From: Candolleomyces eurysporus
Lineage: Eukaryota; Basidiomycota; Agaricomycetes; Agaricales; Psathyrellaceae
NCBI GenBank assembly: GCA_027579435.1
Contig: JANBPK010001526.1
Span: 1-43,790, forward strand
Length of the DNA: 43,790 nt
Reading direction: 5' to 3'
Part shown: positions 20,867 to 32,633 of the stretch, one piece after another
How positions within the stretch are numbered: the first letter of the stretch is position 1
How the letters are laid out: each line of letters begins with the position of its first letter
The notes under the pieces: generated by a model
Told to the model about the DNA's origin: nothing
Seen by the model: the letters and a program-made list of their open reading frames with translations, nothing else
Databases searched by the model: none
Program-made: the position numbers and the translations under genes

Positions 20867-22737
20867 CGACAGCCATGCGAGGACTGGCAAGCTACTGAGT
20901 CATAGAGGGGGGAGGGGGGATCGGGAAGAATGATTAGCGACTTTCGCTCACCCACCTCGTGTGTTAATATATCTTTTCCTCAGTGCACCCTCAGTTCGGC
21001 AGTGAGATAAAATGCCGGGTTTCTTGACGGAATGTTCGGCCCCCGCCTACTTGAATGTTGGGGGCACTTGGAAGCATGGAGGGCGATGAGCTGCACCAGG
21101 CTATCGAATAGAACTACTAGTACTTGTAGCCGCCCTAGCAGGTACAAGTCGGGCTCCAAGCGCCTCTGAAACCATCTTGGATTCATGTTCAACTGCTTGC
21201 CAACAGAGGAAGAAGAATCGCCCTCTGGTGTTTGTTAATAAGAGCTTTCTCATGAAAGTCTAATACTTACTGAGATGTGGCGTCGATCCTTCCCGTGCCT
21301 GCTCTGCGGTCGGGATGTGGCAGGATCCGTCACTGTTGCTTCAGCGCTTGGATCCTGTTTCGTGATGCCTTCTGGTTCCGATCAATCGACTAGTGTCCCA
21401 TCTTCGCAGAATCAGTCAACGAGACAGCGCAGGCTTTGGAGCTGAAAGGAACTGACGCACTTACTACACCTAACAAGCTATCGATAGAGGAATTTTCGCT
21501 GCGTTTCACTCCTGGTGGGTGTTTCGATTTGGAGAAATACAAACATGTTCTGCTATCTCAAACTCGGCGCAACTTGGCGCCTGGACTTGCAGATTGTCAG
21601 CCGATTCCTACCGCCCGTTCTCTCATGATGATTGATTCTTCAATAGANTTTTTTGTATGGTTGGCTGCGTTACCGTTCCGCAACCAAACAAAAATTGAAT
21701 ACGAAGCACGAGGAAATCCCGGGAATTTTGGTCTATCGACACCTACTTAGCTGTCATGCCGAATCTTCGGCTGGGCCAACATGACTTTCCTGTGAGAGGT
21801 CGTAGATCGAGGATGTTTGCACAAGCCTGAAATGAATGTAGCCCTGAGATCGATGATCGGAAAGTCATGCCGCGGGCACAGGTGTCGCGCTCAATCATCT
21901 TGGCACGGCATGCACCAACAGTGTAGCATTATTGACGAGTGAGCTCTCTTTCTCTCGCTCGGTAGCGAAGCACCTGCCTCACACAAAACGAATACCAAAA
22001 AGTATTTACCTGGCCTAGGAATGCGGGCAATTGCGGACGTCCGTAAACAACTTATGGGTTGCGGAGTATTCGGAAGCCACTCTGTATCCTTGAATGACGA
22101 ACCTTTCAACATCTCGGTTCAATTCAATACCTATACGGCAGCGGGGCAACAAGATTAATGTCTTCTGTTGCAATTACCAGTCAATTCCGGTACTTAGACG
22201 AGCTTGCTGACGCAAGCGGCAAAGCGGGATCCCGCTGAGCGAGATCTCGGAGGCACGACCACGTAAGGCGTAGAAGTGGCAACTACACCAAACCAAATTG
22301 AACTCGAATTGTCGGAAGCACTCCCACAGCGCTGGGAGATGCACCGGATGAGATGGGCGAGGGTCGGAGTCAAATAGTGGACAAGAGCAACGCATCCCAA
22401 GTTGAAACAATGCTTGAATTTTTATGCCAATAAAAAGAAGGCCAACGGCATAGCAAGTATGGAGACTATTGGAAAAATCTATGGAGAAATAGTCCAACGA
22501 AGATTTCACCGCGTGGGTGATTCCCTCTAAATTTCAGTGGCGCGGAACCCGACAGAAAGTATTTCACGAACTCCGCGACAATTTCGTCCTCGTATTGATT
22601 TCGACGCCCATCTTGAATTCGAACGCTAGGGCGATGGCTGCGCATTTCGTTAGTGACGAGTTGGTAGATACGAGTGGCGTACAAATCCATGTGGAGGCAG
22701 ATTAGCATGGTAGAACAGGTATCTTGATGTATGGCAG
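20867..22737. other. Spacer between the two seven-helix genes
   Basis: No gene recognised. A plus-strand frame at 21436-21750 interrupted by an N has no family resemblance. The promoter of paralogue 1 should lie just above 20866. Confidence 0.45.
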
Positions 22738-24125
22738 TCATACCGAATCCGATTCCCTCTTCCCATTATTATGATTGTCCATTGGATAATCTTCAATATG
22801 AACACTCTGGGTGCTCGGCGTAACTGCCCCACCAGACAGCTCATGGTGGCTCGGGAAAAATAGTGGTCCTGACCTGAATCCGCTCGTACGACGCATGCTC
22901 ATGTCGGATTTTATCCGTGCCCAGTGAATACGGAACGTCATTAACGCGAAGACAACTCCTGCAGAAGTTGTGAGTGAGCATCATGAAACATGAGACCAAC
23001 ACGGCAGCTCACCTATGCTGGGGATAAGGGTGGCGTGCAGAATAACTTGAGCCGGGTGTTGGAGGACGTTCAGGACCAACAGCAAGAGTTGCTGGATTGT
23101 GTAAATCATAGCACTCTCGATGATAATTTGAATGACGTTCAAGAGACTCATTCCAAAGCCAGATTGAGAAAGCCCGCTGGCTTGAGACTCCTTGTGTTGG
23201 CACCATATTCGGTACGAGATGAGTCCGGTTGTTAAAATATTTTGGGCGAGATTGACGGGATACACCATCGAAAATAGCACCGAAGTAATCGACCTTGAGA
23301 TTGAGCCGGGCTCCACAAATGACCTGAATGTAATGGAATTGATGACTAGTGTTTACGGTGGTTATCAAATCATCAGCGACGGGACGAGGACGACACAGAA
23401 TAGACGCACCAATGCTCGTTAGTAGGAGCAAAATAGGCACTGTGACTACAGAGAGTCGCCGATCCCAGACAACGAAACAACGGTAGATCTGGGAAGGGAC
23501 TTTAACATCGGCGAAGGAGGAGACGGCAACCCTGCTCACCACCAATATATCCGCATGCCATACGAGAAAGGTTACTATGAATGGAGACGATAAATTATCC
23601 CACATCGCAAAGTCATGGTAGTAGCTGACGGGCATCGGAGGAACGAGAGCCAAGGCATAGGCTCGGATCCCCCGGTATATGCTTATGGCTATGGGCTCGT
23701 CAGATACATTGCGATGCCCATCGAGCGTGGAGTACTGACTGGTGTAAAGTGTAATCGTAAGGAACATCCAAATGGTAGAAAGGAAGAAGGGCTATGTCAG
23801 AAACGAGTCAGAGAAATAGGTCTTCCAATCGATCGGAGTCTCGTGTGACGCACCAAGGAGAAGCCACCGCCCATCCTCTTATTCCTCAAGGTAATGACAG
23901 TGGCCGCAGTAAACAGGATAGCATAGGCACCTAAAGAAACGGGGTTATACTTCCATAGCTTTGCGTTTTGAATAAACAAACCATAGATTAGTGACTGTCG
24001 CGAGATCGCAATTTTTTAGTAAATGGGCCATGTGTTTTACTGTAGCAACCAACCTCAAGCCAGAAAGCAACGAGCGTGTAGGTCTGCTCAGCAAGAGAGT
24101 CATCTTGCCACCGGATGCCAGACAT
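22738..24125 (-). CDS. Seven-helix membrane protein, paralogue 2
   Basis: Same family and exon order as the gene at 19452-20866. Starts MSGIRWQDDSLAEQTYTLVA (24125), then AYAILFTAATVITLRNKRMG, IYRGIRAYALAL, PVSYYHDFAMWDN, LVWHADILV, IYRCFVVWDRRLS, then FVEPGSISRSIT, QNILTTGLISYRIW and IIIESAMIYTI, with a hydrophilic tail ending KRESDSV. Between the IYRCF exon and the VINSIT block the frame shifts by one base relative to paralogue 1. Reading continues if a 64-nt GTGCGT...CTAG intron is removed at about 23350-23413; otherwise the gene is frameshifted. The order of motifs supports a membrane receptor-like protein of unknown ligand. Confidence 0.7.
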
Positions 24126-25329
24126 TTATGCCTGGGGCAAAGAGCACCTTAACACTCCAGAGATAAGGTCATCAAAGTGCGAGGAAAGAAACGAAATGGT
24201 TGCAACCCACTCCCAAAAGTAATATACCCATTGTAGACGTCGCTTGAGGACGAACTGCGTTAACCAGGTCCCTTGTGGCTGTGAATTGAATGGGACGCTT
24301 GATCATAGACATCCACCGCTGATGACAGTGACCTAATTGGATTTTCGAGGACGGGGACACCTGGTACCTGAAATTGTGCAGAAGTCCTGAATCCGAGTCA
24401 CCGCCAGCATACTTGAAACCCGGTACCTCCGTCAAGTTGAAGAGAGCCACAGTTAGCCTGACCCAAGTGTGGATGCCTTCCCTTTTATTCGGCGGGGGCA
24501 TGTAACCACATGGATGCAAGGAGGTCCGTAAACCGATGACCGACTCGGAGTTGGCGACAACGTAACGCGCGTGAGAAGGACATCGAAGTCGCCGTCGGTA
24601 GCCGTCGGTTCGATGGAGAGTGCCGGGTATTAATCACTGATCGGTGATGGCTACTGAGTCTGGACCTCCCGACGGCCCTGCAGGTGGTAATCCAAGTGTT
24701 CTCGACCCAGAACCACAATCTTCACTGCTTTATTGAAGGCATGCCATCACGTATTTGAGTGCAGCTCATACTACACTGGACTCCCCATTGCTACCAGTCG
24801 GTGTAGGACCGCACTGGATTCTTTGCTGAGTCTAAGTGGTTGAAGAAAGAAATTCGCCTCTCTTTGTGACGATGAGCCCGAGTTGGCGAGCTTGTCTGTC
24901 TATCCTCGCTAATCACGGTGTGACTTCAAATTACCTATCTGAAGCTCCGAGTACGTACACTGCGTCCTCTCTGGTCTCTCCTGTTCTAACTCACCGATCT
25001 ATTCGGGATTTGCTAGGTCGGCTATGCAGTTTATCTCCCAGCTTTCTCTCAGCTACCACCAGCCACCCATCGCTTCCATTTGGGCGAAGAAGCTGCTAAG
25101 AAGTCTTCCCTTCCAGCCAAGCTCAACCGTCATATCTATGATGCACTTGCTGATGATATTATCGGAGCGAGAGTTAGACGAACACGGAGCCCCAGACTGC
25201 TTGACGTCATATCTTGAATGTCCACCAACATAATTCTCTGCCAATGGCACACGACCAATGGTTGTTCCCCAAAAGCATTTGCTCCTTGCTACTCCTCTTT
25301 TCTGCGACCCATCGCTGTAGCAGATCGCA
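24126..25329. other. No recognisable gene
   Basis: Only short, conflicting frames on both strands. The 25.1-25.3 kb part is the likely promoter of the MARVEL-like gene. Confidence 0.4.
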
Positions 25330-26498
25330 ATGACCCAGCAGTTCGTGAACAACAGGCGTGCATTCTATAGTAAGTACGCTAACTACCTCGCGAGATTACG
25401 TCTTCAATGCGCCCGTGGTTGCATCGCATAGTCTTCGTGATGCTACTTTCAGGTAAATATTATCAAGATACGTATCAGTGTGTTGAAGTGCAAAAGCTGA
25501 CCGCTTGGGAATGCAGCGGGTGTCCTAGGAATAAGTGCCAACTTTGCCAGCCTCCTCGGTACATCTTTCGGAGGCAAGTGGCTTCAAATCATATCCATAT
25601 CGTATAGCATGATCTCACATCCTTGCAGGAGGCTTCATTATATTTGCCCTAATCGTCGCTTCATTGAACATATTCATCTTCCTTCTAAGGTTTGTACAAT
25701 GTGTTCTCGTTCTCGTTCGCAATGGGTGTCCTCAGTGTACGATCTCTAGCGCTAATTCTCTGTGGCCTCAACCGCGTTTCGAGATTTTCTTCTTTTTCTT
25801 CTTCGGGGTCCTTTGGCTAGGTGAGTGACANTTTTTCTCTGGGTTATCTCGTGTGTGTTATTCTGACGCCGTTGTATAAAGTTGCGGGTGCTTGGGCAAC
25901 GTACGCGATGCTTCTAGGACGCAACTCTCCCAGTTCTCTAACGAGACAGCACTCTGTTTTAGCGATATCATCGGCGATACACACTGCCATAACCTCGAAG
26001 GAAGCACGGATGCTAGCAACGGTCGTTCAAGTGAGCCACCTATCTAAAGTTATAGCCTGATGCAAAAAGGTCTTGACACATGATGTGGCATATCTAGTCA
26101 GTTCCAGCTCGTCCTGCAAACAAATGAAAGTCGTTCAAGCGTTCTCTTGGGCCCTCTTTGCAGCATACCTCATCGCTCTTCACGTACTCTTCAAACTCAT
26201 TGGACACGCAAAGCGGCTCGGGCGACATGATATCAACTATGCTCCCATTCGAGGTTAGTACAAACCTTTCTCAGGCTCTCACTTCCTTGGTTTTACCATT
26301 GGCTTTTTGGCTTGTACAGAGCTACCCTGGTTCTACGAAATGCCTGGGTACTATCCAAATGACGGACGTTACGGCCATTACGCCGGTGGATACCCACAAT
26401 ATCCAATGCCATCTGCTGGTCAGCCGATGGCCATGCAGCCTGCTATGCCTGTGAACAGTGTGATGCAGCAGCCTCAAGTTACCCATATTACCGTTTGA
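25330..26498 (+). CDS. MARVEL-like four-helix membrane protein
   Basis: Six exons: 25330-25369, 25629-25693, 25736-25820, 25882-26030, 26070-26253 and 26320-26498; 702 nt, 233 aa, all phases consistent. The helices read GFIIFALIVASLNIFIFLL, EIFFFFFFGVLWL, VAGAWATYAMLL and FSWALFAAYLIALHVLF, the layout of fungal MARVEL-domain proteins. The C-terminal ~50 residues form a cytosolic-type tail rich in Tyr, Pro, Gly and Met (PWFYEMPGYYPND, GGYPQYPMPS) ending VTHITV. An N in intron 3 (25831) does not affect coding. MARVEL proteins act in membrane apposition, vesicle trafficking or eisosome-like domains; which applies here is not known. The first intron (259 nt) is much longer than the rest. Confidence 0.75.
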
Positions 26499-27814
26499 AT
26501 GGAAAATTGTTTGAAAGTATTTCTAAATTACGAAGGGAAATTATGGCCTGACAATGATGAGATTGTGACGTATGGTCCTGTCGACTGCCTCCGAGTTCCC
26601 CACCTTGGCGAACGGACATACTGATTTCGGATTAGTACCATGTCAAGAGCTTCTTAATTGAGCTACACTACAACCCCAATTAATGATGATTTCCAATGTC
26701 ACTGAGCACCTTGGGCCAAGCTGCTCAGCGCTAATGAAAGGGCGTGATCAAAAACATGTCTTCGTCCAATAATGTCTGTGCGAACAATCAAATCCTGATN
26801 CGAGCTNCAAAAAATGGGACGGGGACTGCAAAGAGTAGCGCAGACTAATGGGGTTGAACGAGAGGTTAGTCCGCAGCTTGAATCTATTGTATTGGACTTG
26901 ACTAGGCGAGCGAGATAATCCCAACTTTGGCGCTTCGTTGGTTTGCTCAATGTTTTCGAGATATCACGCATATCTACCATGGTATTATTGGACTTCAAGG
27001 ACGGTCAGATCGGTGTTCGTATTATTTTGATTCTCATCTGAGCGGGGTCGATTTCTTCACCTCGCTAAGTAGTACTCTTTCCGGAATGGCTCCAGTTCAC
27101 TTTACTTCGTGCACTCCTAACTCTTTTATCCTACGTTGTATTGAACCGAAATTGGACGAATTGAGCATCGAGAAACCACGAATAATGCTGCTTTTCCAAC
27201 GTACCCAGCCTTGGATCATACCCTGCCGTTCATCTCATTCGAGAGAATCTGGGAGATGGCTTCTTTTCCCCGAGCCTGATATCCGCAGCTGCGGGCATGC
27301 CTCCCCGTTCCCTCTAAGAGTGTACCGCCTACAAATTGCCTCTGACACTGAATGACTAGCACTCTTATGAGCGAGGCTGTGTGCAGCACTCTAGATTGTA
27401 TATCATAGTAACGACACTATTGTTTCACGTTTCATGCTGTTGTATTAAATGAAGATAGTCATGGCATTCATTCGTTTCCTCCTATGACGACGAAAAGGTT
27501 CTCCGCAGTTCTACAGCACTTGACACTCGCCCTCAAGGCCCTCTGGCTCCCAATTCACTCGCTGAAACCAGAATCTCGGCGAGAATGTCACTGCCAATTT
27601 CGTCGAAGAACCTTGGACCCTATTTCTCAAAACAGCCCCAACGATGACCACGTGTTCCGACAATGCGATGCATCTCAACTTGGAAACATCAGTTTTGGCT
27701 GGATGCGGCGTTCGAGCTACTATGGAAGCAGTATATAAATGCAAACCGTCGTTGATAACGACTCATCTCATCTGACTTCCTGAAGTTTCTCTCCAGCTGT
27801 ACGACAACCCCTCG
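26499..27814. other. No recognisable gene
   Basis: Short frames only, two N near 26800. The segment before 27815 should include the promoter of the next gene. Confidence 0.4.
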
Positions 27815-28456
27815 ATGGAGAACATCCTTATTACTCCCCGAGAACGACTTCTCCCCAGGTTGCTGTGGGCCTCTATCATCCTGTCAATTATCATTCTTGG
27901 CCTCTCGATGGCCTTTTTCGGATTCATGTCCTACCTCCTTTCGCCATGTACAGCTGGAGCGACCCTGATCTTCGATATCACCATGCTGGCTCTTCGTTCG
28001 AAGGAGCGAAAATTGCAGGCCAGGAGAAGTGTACAAACCGATAAACCTCCCACTACACTGCCTTCATCCCAAGCCGAGTATCCAATTACTGCCCCAACCT
28101 TTCCTCCACCTCCCAACCCCAATCCAAATGCTCCCCACCATACTTTCCTCCCTTGCTATTGCCGCCTACCATCAATAAGTGCAGCGCTCTTCATAATGCT
28201 GGCTTGGTTTGCGGACTTCCCGGTCCTCATTAGCCTCACGGTCGTGTTCAACTCATGGACAGATGATTGGGGTACCCCAACACCTCAACAAATCCTGCCT
28301 GCCACTATACTCGAAATTATCTTTGTCACAGTGCAAATCGGCGTTTGGGGGACATTTTGTGAGTTGTGTAGGAGAGAACGAAGAAAATTGTTGAATTTGG
28401 AGGGGAAGGTGAAGTGGTATCAGCTTGGACGTTATAATCAGGCTCGATCTATCTAA
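27815..28456 (+). CDS. Hypothetical four-helix membrane protein
   Basis: Single-exon frame of 213 codons with an ATG and a clean stop. Hydrophobic segments lie at about residues 15-38 (LLWASIILSIIILGLSMAFF), 39-58, 122-148 (ISAALFIMLAWFADFPVLIS) and 160-182 (TILEIIFVTVQIGVWGTFCE). Between helices 2 and 3 lies a basic stretch (RSKERKLQARRS) followed by a proline-rich loop (PTFPPPPNPNPN). The C-terminus is basic (CRRERRKLLN). The pattern matches small Agaricomycete membrane proteins of unknown function, similar in outline to the MARVEL-like gene upstream. Confidence 0.7.
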   Translation: MENILITPRERLLPRLLWASIILSIIILGLSMAFFGFMSYLLSPCTAGATLIFDITMLALRSKERKLQARRSVQTDKPPTTLPSSQAEYPITAPTFPPPPNPNPNAPHHTFLPCYCRLPSISAALFIMLAWFADFPVLISLTVVFNSWTDDWGTPTPQQILPATILEIIFVTVQIGVWGTFCELCRRERRKLLNLEGKVKWYQLGRYNQARSI

Positions 28457-29879
28457 TTGGTGCTGCAAATCTGTATCATAATCCAATCTTCTCGTTTTTC
28501 CCGCCAACTGATTCCATATCCTGCCGTTGTCCTTTCATATACTGCCAGTATTCAAAGACATACAGCCACCTTCGATAAGTAAGCCAATCTGGGTTGTTCC
28601 CGACTGGAACCTGATCTAACCCACGTTAAGTGACGGGCACCGATGACACGGGACACTGAATGCGTCTTGAGAAAATACAAGAACCAGCGCCTTAGAAGTA
28701 CCCTACGTTTCCATGAGACGCGGCATGGTCACGACAGATATCGTTGCCACAGCCTGCTACCTGGTCAAGCGTAACAATGCCCAAAGTTCGAGAGTGGAGA
28801 CGAATGCTTTGTTCGTGGCCTACCAACGTCGCACCAAACTAGAGGAAACCAAAGGTGGTCTCAGAAGCAGCGTCCTTCTTAGCCCGTCATTCATGTTTGC
28901 TTCAGGCAATAGAGAGAGAGCCCTTGCAATTGGTTCAAAGACCGACGGCGAGCATTGAATAATGCGGATGCGAACACAATTTATGTCTCAAGCTTCCTGC
29001 AACGAATCTTTCTAGAAGTTAAAGTGACGGTAAGTTGATAGCTCGGGGCCTGTGGGGGCGAGATTCCAGTCAGTCTTCATGATGTCCTTTCAATTTGCAC
29101 CGCAGGGTTCTAAGGAGAATCTGATTAGCTCATATGAAACATGCTGTTCGTCTCCTGCGAGGCCAGAATGACAGCAACGCGTCTTGGGTCTGCATCGTAA
29201 CAAGAGTCGTTGTAGGTATCGATCGGTGAAAGAGAAATATTGTCGGACCAGCAGCTCAGAGCATTTGACGATTGTCTCCGATGCCTGACTTCGCATTCCA
29301 ATGGTATCGTTCTTTACCATGGGTAAGATTTCCGTGTCGCTCCAATTAGCTTACACTCTTCATGACTGCTCACACTGAGGGGATGGAAAGCGAGTGACAG
29401 TCCTGCGAGAGTTCAGGTCAACCGTCACGCAACCGTTGAGCAGCCAACACAGATGCGCTTATTCCACCCGTTTTTATTTAAAATGTCGAACCGTTTCTGG
29501 ATTCAATTTAACCGTTCCCAACATGCAATCCGAGAAATAACGACCATTTTTGAACTCATAGATCCTTGCCATGTGTCATTGGCGTTACACCCTCCCAGGC
29601 CCTGAAATTTGGCCGCCTCTGATCTCGAGGAGCATGGACTGCACCACCGTTTGGAGCTACGTGTTTCCGGGGAACTAATTGACTGGTCTGAATAGCTCAT
29701 GACTCAAGTGCAAGCAGCCGTAATAGTTGAGGAAGTAAACAGCCAAAGCCTGAATTCGAAGAAGTCATTGAGTCCCTCCCCATTGAACCCTTGGAATACA
29801 TAATCCTGCTAGCCGTCTCGACGTCGTTCTCCATTGAAGGCCCCAATTGGTCCCNTATGCCTTTTTTTCCAAACACTCG
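28457..29879. other. No recognisable gene
   Basis: No frame with family resemblance on either strand; one N at 29855 directly before the duplicated F-box block. Confidence 0.4.
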
Positions 29880-31640
29880 TATGGGTGTATTGTTTTGGTG
29901 TGTGGGTCGTTGCTGTTGTTGGCAAACAGAAGCAGTCGGGGGTCAAACTCGATTTGTCAGTCACAGCTACATAGCTTTTTCCTCCTCTACGTTAAGCTAC
30001 AGGAACTTTTCATGAACGGTGAGTCGCGATTCTCCGGAATGAATCTATCTGGCTCTGAAATCTCTTCCAGACGGACATGACTTGAGCTCTCTGTATCGCC
30101 CTCAGGACGCAGAGCTCGCTATCACCAAGCGCGAAAATGCCGATTGCGGCCAACAGCTCGCAGAGGTTCAGGAACAGATCCGTCACTTACAACTGAGAGA
30201 ACAGTCGCTGAAAACGCAAATATCTCGCTGCAATCTCGTTTTGGCGCCTTTTCGGCTTGTGCCAGACGACGTGCTCTGGGAGGTCTTCACGCAATGTCTG
30301 CCACCGGAGAAAGAAATCCCGTCGAAGCTGTCTCGGTGGCTACCACCTCTTCTCCTGATGCACGTCTGTCGGAGATGGCGGGTGGTCGCAATGGCTTGCG
30401 CTAGCCTCTGGAAATACATCCACGTCCCGGTACAGGAGAGCACAGTAGAAGGTGCGGAGAGCATGCGGCATATAGCGGAAATTCTCGCGCGATCGGCAAC
30501 CCGTTCGCTCTTCAATCTTCGCATGACCTGGGCATCAAGTCGTTTTCTCAGCAACGATTTCTTTGCTCGTGTGGGTCAATCTGTGACTGGGTTGGGCTTG
30601 CACTTGATCCCGATAGCGACCCTCATCTCTCTCCCATCCGGTTTATTCCCCCGGCTCGAACGACTCGTCATCTCATGCCTACGTCCCAGCGGGTGGGAAC
30701 AATTCAGGGAGCTATATTCGATCGAGGCGTTTGATGGATCGCCTTGTTTGCGGCAGGTGGCGCTCCCTGACTGGTTTTACGAAGGGAAGGCCGACTATGG
30801 TACCATCCGTATCGCCCTTCCCTGGCCCCAACTGACCCACCTTCATAACCAAGCGCCCGCCTACTCCACAATGGTGGAGGCGGTAGAATACTACTTCATA
30901 AATCGCCTTCCCCAGTCTACCAACCTTCGTTACTTGCGACTCCCCATACCTTTGTACGTCAGTGATGTAGCCTGGGCCCAGCTTCCGACAATCAGCCTGC
31001 CCAACCTGGAAGGACTCTGCATGGGGTTTGAGTCTTACGCAAATCCCTCCCTTCGATTCCTACCCAAGATCGACTTCCCGAATCTCAAATTCTTGCGGCT
31101 GGAAGGAGGGGATTGTATCTCGGACGATGAAGACGACCCGTTACAAATGAAGTTGCGCTCGCTCGGCAATCTTGTTCACCTCTCCCTTCAGTTCAGCGAG
31201 ATGACGCTTACGATGCTCAGGCGTTTTCTTGAATGTTCACCAAAAGTCGAGGTCCTCGACTTGAACATTGATTTCGATAGCCCACCCGATCATGCATTGA
31301 AGCAATTGGAATGGGCATCGGCACCGGACGCTAGACTTCTGCCTCGACTGCGTTCACTTATTTTACGCCCGTGGATATTCGACGCATCGACAGCTGGTAA
31401 CCAATTGGATTGTGTCATACGCTCTCGTATGAATCGCGCTTTGCCAGAGGAACGTCTCAGAAAGGTGGTTGTTTACACGGAGAAACCGGTGAATCGGGAC
31501 GTGGTACAAGAATATGTCGATCGCGGCACATTGGAGTTCGAAGAGCAACTAGTGAAGGACGATGGCGAGTCTAATGTTTGGATGAAAGATGACCCTTTTT
31601 TTGCACGACTGGTTTGAACTTCATTGTGCTGAACGATGAT
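29880..31640 (+). repeat. Duplicated F-box block, copy 1
   Basis: This block resembles 37520-39300 over the promoter/leader (a TTGGCAAACAGAAGCA motif in both), the tiny first exon, the intron position and the whole F-box gene. The two copies are in the same orientation about 7.6 kb apart, with the GH5 gene and another F-box gene between them. Confidence 0.85.
30012..31639 (+). CDS. Coiled-coil F-box-like protein 1
   Basis: Exon 1 is only ATGAACG (30012-30018); after a 52-nt intron (GTGAGT...CCAG) exon 2 starts at 30071, giving MNDGHDLSSLYRPQDAELAI. The N-terminal ~55 residues form heptads (QLAEVQEQIRHLQLREQSLK), followed by an F-box-like domain (VPDDVLWEVFTQCLP, LLLMHVCRRWRVVAM, LWKYIHV) and a C-terminal half with leucine-rich repeat-like strands (PNLKFLRLEGG, LVHLSLQF, KVEVLDLNID). 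Such proteins are substrate adaptors of SCF ubiquitin ligases; the target is unknown. As written the frame stops at 31617 (517 aa). In paralogue 2 the run of T near 31596-31602 is one base shorter; with six T the protein would read FLHDWFELH and end at 31639 (524 aa). Confidence 0.88.
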
Positions 31641-31799
31641 GTATATGTACGCATGGCTTCTTGCAGTTCGTTTTCCCCAGTCTCCAATCCCAGTTCACTC
31701 GTCATTAACAATTCAAAAATGATAAAGTTTCACAATTCGAGTCGTTCTACTAACGCTCGTTCCTCTCGAGCACTTATCTACGTCCATGGTCGACGTCTC

Positions 31800-32028
31800 C
31801 AGTGTTATCCTGTTATCCTACTGAACCTCTTCGAAGAATGTCTATCCGCTCTACACAAGCCTTGATGACCCATCGATAGAATCGACTCTTCAACCACCTC
31901 TATTCACCGCAGTCAATAAGCGGTGGCTCCAGTACGAGCAGACTGTAGAAGATAAGGCGTTTGCACTGTCATTGACTGACGTGCCTACTCCCCAATCCCC
32001 AACGTTAACATCTTCGGGTGTGTTCTGA
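31800..32028 (+). pseudogene. F-box fragment
   Basis: One frame reads PVILLNLFEECLSALHKP then stop, and the next frame continues DDPSIESTLQPPLFTAVNKRW. Together they match the F-box of the minus-strand gene at 35585-37138 (PTEILAKVFSECLPDFDEP ... PPMLFTTVNQRWREVA). No further domain follows. It is a decayed fragment of that F-box type in the opposite orientation. Confidence 0.65.
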
Positions 32029-32271
32029 CGGAGAACTGATCAATGGTCTTGAACAGATAGAATTCATCAAGGACGATTCATGTACGCTGGTCGATCGAGT
32101 TCTACTATACTTGGTCACTTATTACCCCATTTTCAACCGGTTCATATGGTATTTGTGCCGCCCACATCGACAGCCACCAATAACACTGCTGGGATCAAAG
32201 TTTCTTGAGCACAGCAAATACGTGTAGAAGGTATTTTCAATATAATGACTTCCGCTTTCGCGTTTTGACCC

Positions 32272-32312
32272 GTGCAAAATTGCCCAAAATGATAATTTTG
32301 GGCATTTTGCAC
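32272..32312. repeat. 18-bp near-perfect inverted repeat (hairpin)
   Basis: GTGCAAAATTGCCCAAAAT (32272-32290) and ATTTTGGGCATTTTGCAC (32295-32312) are complementary apart from one unpaired base, with a four-nt loop. It lies between the F-box fragment and the GH5 gene, about 320 nt before the GH5 start. Confidence 0.85.
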
Positions 32313-32633
32313 CCCGTCCAAATGCAATATCGGAACTTGAAATTCAGACAATACCTTTGCCGAGCAGTGTAATGAGCAGGTGCCATTGGATCAAGGGATG
32401 GGCGCTGCCCCATACTTGCCACGAATGGTTAGCAGCGTCAACTGAGGCTGAAGTGGCGGCTGTGCCTATTGTAGTCAATGGTCACTGATGGATCGATGGC
32501 CTGTCACAAATCACCACGATGTTGGTTTCCGGGATGGAATGAAATCCAGGAGGAATGGGTTGGTTTCACATCGCTTCTTCCCTTACCTCCTCAGCATCTG
32601 CCAATACGCAGCCCCGTGTCCCTATTCTCCTCC

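Noticed and set aside
25407..25607. Open frame with Cys-rich stretch inside the first intron of the MARVEL-like gene
   Set aside because: Not in phase with the flanking exons, which join perfectly without it.
26620..26690. Second tRNA-like stretch on the minus strand (TAGCTCAATTAAGAAGCTC)
   Set aside because: The apparent D arm is only a short palindrome; no cloverleaf could be drawn.
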